Positions 60,414 through 64,000 of a DNA stretch of 64,000 bases are shown here, one piece after another. The stretch's first letter is position 1, and each line of letters begins with the position of its first letter. The notes beneath the pieces are model-generated. The model saw only the letters and a program-made list of their open reading frames with translations, was not told the DNA's origin and searched no databases. A program made the translations under genes and the position numbers. Origin of the DNA: Bifidobacterium callimiconis (GTDB lineage: Bacteria; Actinomycetota; Actinomycetes; Actinomycetales; Bifidobacteriaceae); NCBI RefSeq assembly GCF_003952005.1, contig NZ_QXGJ01000012.1, forward strand, positions 1 to 64,000, written 5' to 3'.

Positions 60414-62225
60414 ATGCGTTCACTGAGCATGACACTCGTACGCCATGGGCGAAACGCCGTTGCCGGCATCTCCGGCGGCGCGGTCCGCGGCGTCATTCGT
60501 GTCTTCGCGGCCGTGATCATGGCGGTGCTTATGGTGGCGGCGCTCTTCGTGTCCCCGAACGCCGCGTTGGCCGCGTCCGGCTCCGACGGCGTGCCGACCA
60601 AGGCGTCGTTCGACTACACCACGTGGACCCAGATCTCCGACAAGATCGCCGAGCAGCTGAACGAAGGCTCCACCGACTACAAGAACGGTGACCATTCCGG
60701 CGCATCCTCCGCGTTCAACTCCGCCTACAGCATCACCTACGTGTCCACCAACTTCTCCCAGGCCACGATCGATAAGCTCGGCCAGGAGAAGTTCCAGTCG
60801 CAGCAGCAGCAGTTCAATACGATCAAGTCGCTGGCCTACCAGCAGGGCAAGGAAGGCGACATCGACTCCGGCATCGCCACGCTGACCGCCGACATCGCCG
60901 ACACCGCGACCCAGCTCGACAACGCCTCCGACCTGCTCAAGCCGCAGGAATACTACACGGCCCGCGCCGAGAAGACCAACGCCCAGCGCAAGACGCTCGA
61001 GGCCAACAAGGTCAACAAGAACACCGGCAAGGGCGACCGCACCTGGACCGACGTGGCCAACGAGATGACCCCGATCCTCGACAAGGCGCTCAAGGCCGCC
61101 AAGGCCGGCGACGGCCGCAAGGGCTCCGACCTCGTCAACAACGCCTACTACCAGTACTACGAGAAACTCGGCTTCGAGAAGAACGTGATGAACGCCATCG
61201 GCGGCGACCGCGTCTCCAAGGTGGAATCCACGTTCAAGGAGGCCCGCAAGGCCATGGTGGCCGGTGAGGATGCCACCCAGCACATCACCAGCCTCAAGTC
61301 CATGCTGGTGGAGGACGCCGGCAAGCTTGACGGCGGCGCCGCGGACAACGTCAACGGCTTCACCAAGTTCATCACCAGCTCCGTCGGCCAGGCCTTCCTG
61401 ATCCTCATCCGTGAGGGCCTTGAGGCGCTGCTCGTGGTGGCCGCCATCATCGCCTACCTGATCAAGTCCGAGAACAAGCGCTTCGTCAAGTGGATCTACG
61501 TCGGCGTGCTGGCCGGTCTGGCCGGCTCCGGCGTGGTGGCCGTGCTCTTCGGCCTGCTCTTCGGCGGCAGCGGCCCGATCCAGGAGATCATGGAGGGCGT
61601 GTGCGCCCTGATCGCCATGGGCATGCTGCTGTGGACCAGCAACTGGATGCTCAACAAGTCCAGCGTCGAAGCGTGGAACAAGTACATCAAGAACAAGACC
61701 GAGTCCGCAGTGGCCTCCGCCGACGCAGTGGCCTCCGCTGGCGAGAAGACGACCGTGGGCACCATGGTCTCGCTCGCCATGCTGAGCTTCCTCGCCGTGT
61801 TCCGCGAGGGCGCCGAAACCGTGATCTTCTACGAGTCGATCTACTCGATGAGCCGTGACTCGCGAGGCATGTGGATCGGCGGCATCGCCGCGGCCGTGGT
61901 GCTGGTGATCGTGTTCCTGATCATCCGCTTCACCTCCGTGAAGATCCCGATCGGCCCGTTCTTCCTGGTCACCTCGATCCTGATGTCCATCCTCGTGGTC
62001 GTCTTCGCCGGCGGCGGCGTGCACGCACTGATCGAGGGTGACGCCCTGGGTGGCATGTACCTCAACGGCGTGCCCACCAACGACTGGCTCGGCTTCTACC
62101 CGTACGTGGAGACCATCGTGGCCCAGGCCATCGCCGCGGTCGCCGTGATCGCCCTGTTCGTGGTCGGCTTCATCAAGCAGCGCAAGGCCAAGGCCAAGCT
62201 CGCATCCGCCGAGCCCGCCAAGTAG
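60414..62225 (+). CDS. FTR1-family high-affinity iron permease with fused N-terminal domain
   Basis: This is a 603-residue iron permease. A signal sequence (to about 45) is followed by an extracytoplasmic helical domain (about 50-310) and then a seven-helix FTR1 core. The two iron-binding REXXE motifs are REGLE (333-337, in ILIREGLEALLV) and REGAE (464-468, in FREGAETVIFYES). In Campylobacter-type and bifidobacterial systems FTR1 works with a P19-like protein, and that gene lies 68 bases downstream. In B. breve, from memory, the homologous pair is called bfeUO. GAGAGGAA precedes ATG 60414. Iron supply probably controls it, but no iron box is seen. Confidence 0.93.
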   Translation: MRSLSMTLVRHGRNAVAGISGGAVRGVIRVFAAVIMAVLMVAALFVSPNAALAASGSDGVPTKASFDYTTWTQISDKIAEQLNEGSTDYKNGDHSGASSAFNSAYSITYVSTNFSQATIDKLGQEKFQSQQQQFNTIKSLAYQQGKEGDIDSGIATLTADIADTATQLDNASDLLKPQEYYTARAEKTNAQRKTLEANKVNKNTGKGDRTWTDVANEMTPILDKALKAAKAGDGRKGSDLVNNAYYQYYEKLGFEKNVMNAIGGDRVSKVESTFKEARKAMVAGEDATQHITSLKSMLVEDAGKLDGGAADNVNGFTKFITSSVGQAFLILIREGLEALLVVAAIIAYLIKSENKRFVKWIYVGVLAGLAGSGVVAVLFGLLFGGSGPIQEIMEGVCALIAMGMLLWTSNWMLNKSSVEAWNKYIKNKTESAVASADAVASAGEKTTVGTMVSLAMLSFLAVFREGAETVIFYESIYSMSRDSRGMWIGGIAAAVVLVIVFLIIRFTSVKIPIGPFFLVTSILMSILVVVFAGGGVHALIEGDALGGMYLNGVPTNDWLGFYPYVETIVAQAIAAVAVIALFVVGFIKQRKAKAKLASAEPAK

Positions 62226-62293
62226 ACGCAGACGCGACCCGCGAACACAACCCCAAGATTTTTCCAAAATCCCAACAGAAAAGGAAAAGAGAA

Positions 62294-62929
62294 ATGATGA
62301 AGAACAAGATCAAGGCTCTGCTGGCCGTCGTGGCCGCCGGTGCCATGGCGTTCTCGCTCGCCGCCTGCGGCAACTCCAACGCCTCCTCCAGCTCCGACAA
62401 GAGCGCTTCCTCCTCCAGCTCCAAGACCACCGAGTCCAAGAGCACCGACGGCGGCGCCGGCTTCGAAGAGATCCCGATCGGCGACGACCAGGAGGTCGGC
62501 CCGCTGAACGTGGCCGCCGTGTACTTCCAGCCCGTCGACATGTACCCCGAAGGCCAGGGCCTGTCCGCCGCCGAGTCGAACCTCCACCTCGAGGCCGACA
62601 TCCACGCCCTGAAGAACAACCAGCTGGGCTACGCCGAGGGCGAGTTCATCCCGAAGCTGACCGTGGACTACAAGATCGAGGACAAGAACGATCCGAACAA
62701 CGTGCAGCAGGGTACGTTCATGGAAATGAACGCCGACGACGGTCCGCACTACGGCGCCAACCTGAAGCTCGACAAGGACGGCGAGTACAAGCTCACCTTC
62801 ACCATCCACTCCCCGCAGGAGAACGGCTGGACCCTGCACGTGGATCCCGAGACCGGTGTGAAGGGCCGCTTCTGGACCGAGCCGCTGACCGCCTCCTTCG
62901 ATTGGGACTACACCGTTCACCAGTGGTGA
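62294..62929 (+). CDS. P19/Tp34-type iron-transport lipoprotein
   Basis: This 211-residue exported protein is of the P19/Tp34 family, periplasmic or surface copper-dependent iron-binding proteins that feed FTR1 permeases. The lipobox is LAAC followed by a Ser/Lys-rich linker. The core begins VGPLNVAAVYFQPVDMYP and contains HLEADIHALKNNQLGYAEGEFIP, FMEMNADDGPHYGANL and WTLHVDPETG, matching family His/Met metal-site positions. AAGGAAAAG precedes ATG 62294. It is in operon with the FTR1 gene. A strong hairpin follows at 63001 before the next gene. Confidence 0.9.
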   Translation: MMKNKIKALLAVVAAGAMAFSLAACGNSNASSSSDKSASSSSSKTTESKSTDGGAGFEEIPIGDDQEVGPLNVAAVYFQPVDMYPEGQGLSAAESNLHLEADIHALKNNQLGYAEGEFIPKLTVDYKIEDKNDPNNVQQGTFMEMNADDGPHYGANLKLDKDGEYKLTFTIHSPQENGWTLHVDPETGVKGRFWTEPLTASFDWDYTVHQW

Positions 62930-63000
62930 TCGCGGTACCATTCGCAGTGGCGTAACGTTCTGATACGCCCCGCAAGGGGCTGACCGGGAACTTACACCCT

Positions 63001-63053
63001 AGGGCATTCCGCCGATTCGCTCCCCTGCGGGAGGTGAATCGCCGGAATGCCCT
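63001..63053 (+). terminator. Long hairpin terminator after the P19-like gene
   Basis: AGGGCATTCCG with CGATTCGCTCCC pairs over about 24 positions with GGGAGGTGAATCG and CGGAATGCCCT across a short loop, followed by CTCTACGCGTTTTTGG. It probably ends or reduces transcription between the P19-like gene and the membrane-protein gene downstream. Confidence 0.8.
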
Positions 63054-63142
63054 CTACGCGTTTTTGGATGAAAACACGTGGCATAACGCATAACGTGACA
63101 CAACCAATACACAACTGAACATCAACAACGAAAGGCTGATGA

Positions 63143-64000
63143 ATGCTTGGACAATACGTGCAGGCGTTGCCGGGTATGCTGTCGCCATGCCTGCTGGTCA
63201 TGGTGATGAGCGTACTGCTCACCGTGGGTGAGGGACGCGACAAACCGAAAAGCGCGAACTGGCGTCTCATCGGCCTGATCCTGGGCCTGCTCGGTGCGCT
63301 CGTGTTCGCCACGCTGCGCGGCACGGCCGTCATCGATCGTCGCTCCACGGTGAACCTGCCGGCGCTGATCCTCGCGGTCGTGTTCGACGTGGCCATGATC
63401 GCCGTCGTACTCACCGCACACAGACTTACGAAGAACTGGCATGACCATGCGGTCGCGCTGCATCTCGGCAACTTCGCCGCCGCGGCCGGCATCGCATGCA
63501 CCACCTTCTACATCACGCCCGACGTGATCCTGCAGCTGACCAACTTCGTGGAGACCGGCAAGTCGCCGTTCACCTCCGAAATGCTGCTGCGCGCGCTCGG
63601 CTTCCTGCTCGGCGTGGGCACCGCCATCGTCACGGCGGCCATCTTCCGTACGATGCGCTCCACGGCCGTCCGCGCATCGTTCACCGCGGCGGCGGCGCTG
63701 CTGGTCGTGCTGATCCTCATCCGCCACCTGACCGACCTGTTCTCGCTGATGATGAACATGCTGATCCTGGTGCTGCACGGCCCGGCGTTCCGCGCCCTCA
63801 TCTTCTTCCACAACCACGAGATCCAGTTCACGCTCGCGCAGGCGCTCGTGTTCGTCATCCCCGTCGTCGCATCGCTGATCGCCGGATTCAGGATGCCGAG
63901 GACCGGCGCGAACGAGGCCATCGCCCGTACGCACATCGCATTCAAGCGTCGCGCGCTGGCGGCCAGCGTGTGGAGTCTCGTCGCCATGATCGGCGTGACC
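63143..64000 (+). CDS. Polytopic membrane protein of the iron-uptake cluster (partial, 3' end beyond window)
   Basis: The frame opens at ATG 63143 (GAAAGG upstream) and is uninterrupted to the window end (286 codons). It encodes a protein with about seven or more hydrophobic segments, a conserved-looking LGNFAAAAGIACTTFYITPD loop and VLHGPAFRALIFFHNHE. Its position after FTR1 and P19 matches the membrane protein with a C-terminal Fe-S/DUF2318 domain in Campylobacter-type clusters and the first sif gene of B. breve. That Fe-S domain would be beyond the window, so the assignment rests on position and hydrophobicity. ABC and thioredoxin genes are expected downstream. Confidence 0.75.
   Translation, partial: MLGQYVQALPGMLSPCLLVMVMSVLLTVGEGRDKPKSANWRLIGLILGLLGALVFATLRGTAVIDRRSTVNLPALILAVVFDVAMIAVVLTAHRLTKNWHDHAVALHLGNFAAAAGIACTTFYITPDVILQLTNFVETGKSPFTSEMLLRALGFLLGVGTAIVTAAIFRTMRSTAVRASFTAAAALLVVLILIRHLTDLFSLMMNMLILVLHGPAFRALIFFHNHEIQFTLAQALVFVIPVVASLIAGFRMPRTGANEAIARTHIAFKRRALAASVWSLVAMIGVT

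Overview
The window looks like a high-GC actinobacterial chromosome, almost certainly a Bifidobacterium. The evidence is strong G/C third-position codon bias, AAGGAG-type ribosome binding sites, sortase-assembled pili next to large secreted glycosidases, two ilvC genes, an FTR1/P19 iron-uptake cluster of the type known from bifidobacteria, and many short intergenic repeats. The species cannot be fixed from this sequence. There are no rRNA, tRNA, IS or CRISPR features that I can support. Three matches to the ParB-binding site parS between 49.5 and 53.1 kb suggest this is origin-proximal chromosome.

Layout. 0-5 kb: an aldehyde dehydrogenase, a TauE/SafE permease and a large low-complexity membrane protein. 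5.5-18 kb: carbohydrate use, with a GH13 alpha-glucosidase, a LacI regulator, a sugar MFS transporter, a GH88-type unsaturated uronyl hydrolase and a 1,524-residue secreted GH59-like enzyme. 18-21 kb: a pilin and its class C sortase. 21.5-26.6 kb: an MHS transporter behind what reads as a complete ribosome-controlled attenuator with an Ile-Ile-Ile leader peptide, then two ilvC paralogues separated by a regular array of four hairpins. 26.7-30.6 kb: a CdaR regulator divergent from a GntP permease and glycerate kinase. 31-33.8 kb: an S9 dipeptidyl peptidase. 34.3-40.7 kb: a second pilus locus with a large LPMTG protein, an LPKTG backbone pilin and a HTH protein, but no sortase. 40.8-51.5 kb: amino-acid permeases, an AEC carrier, a zinc alcohol dehydrogenase, a two-component system, a lipoprotein and an alpha/beta hydrolase. 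51.9-56.2 kb: a MarR regulator and a heterodimeric ABC exporter. 56.7-58.5 kb: a toxin-antitoxin pair and an aldo/keto reductase. 58.6-64 kb: an ApbE flavinyltransferase divergent from an iron-uptake operon (FTR1, P19-like lipoprotein, membrane protein) that runs off the window.

Working together. The host-facing genes (glycosidases, pili, S9 peptidase, iron scavenging) fit a gut commensal that uses complex glycans and peptides. The transporter and ilvC region is a branched-chain amino-acid block whose first gene appears tuned to isoleucine supply. Most gaps hold members of a few dispersed palindromic repeat families. The most distinctive non-coding signals are the attenuator, the parS cluster, the 52-nt hairpin array, a duplicated ~217-bp inverted-repeat element, a repeat whose inner block is inverted between two copies, and a set of short palindromes with AATCGC/GCGATT-like ends.
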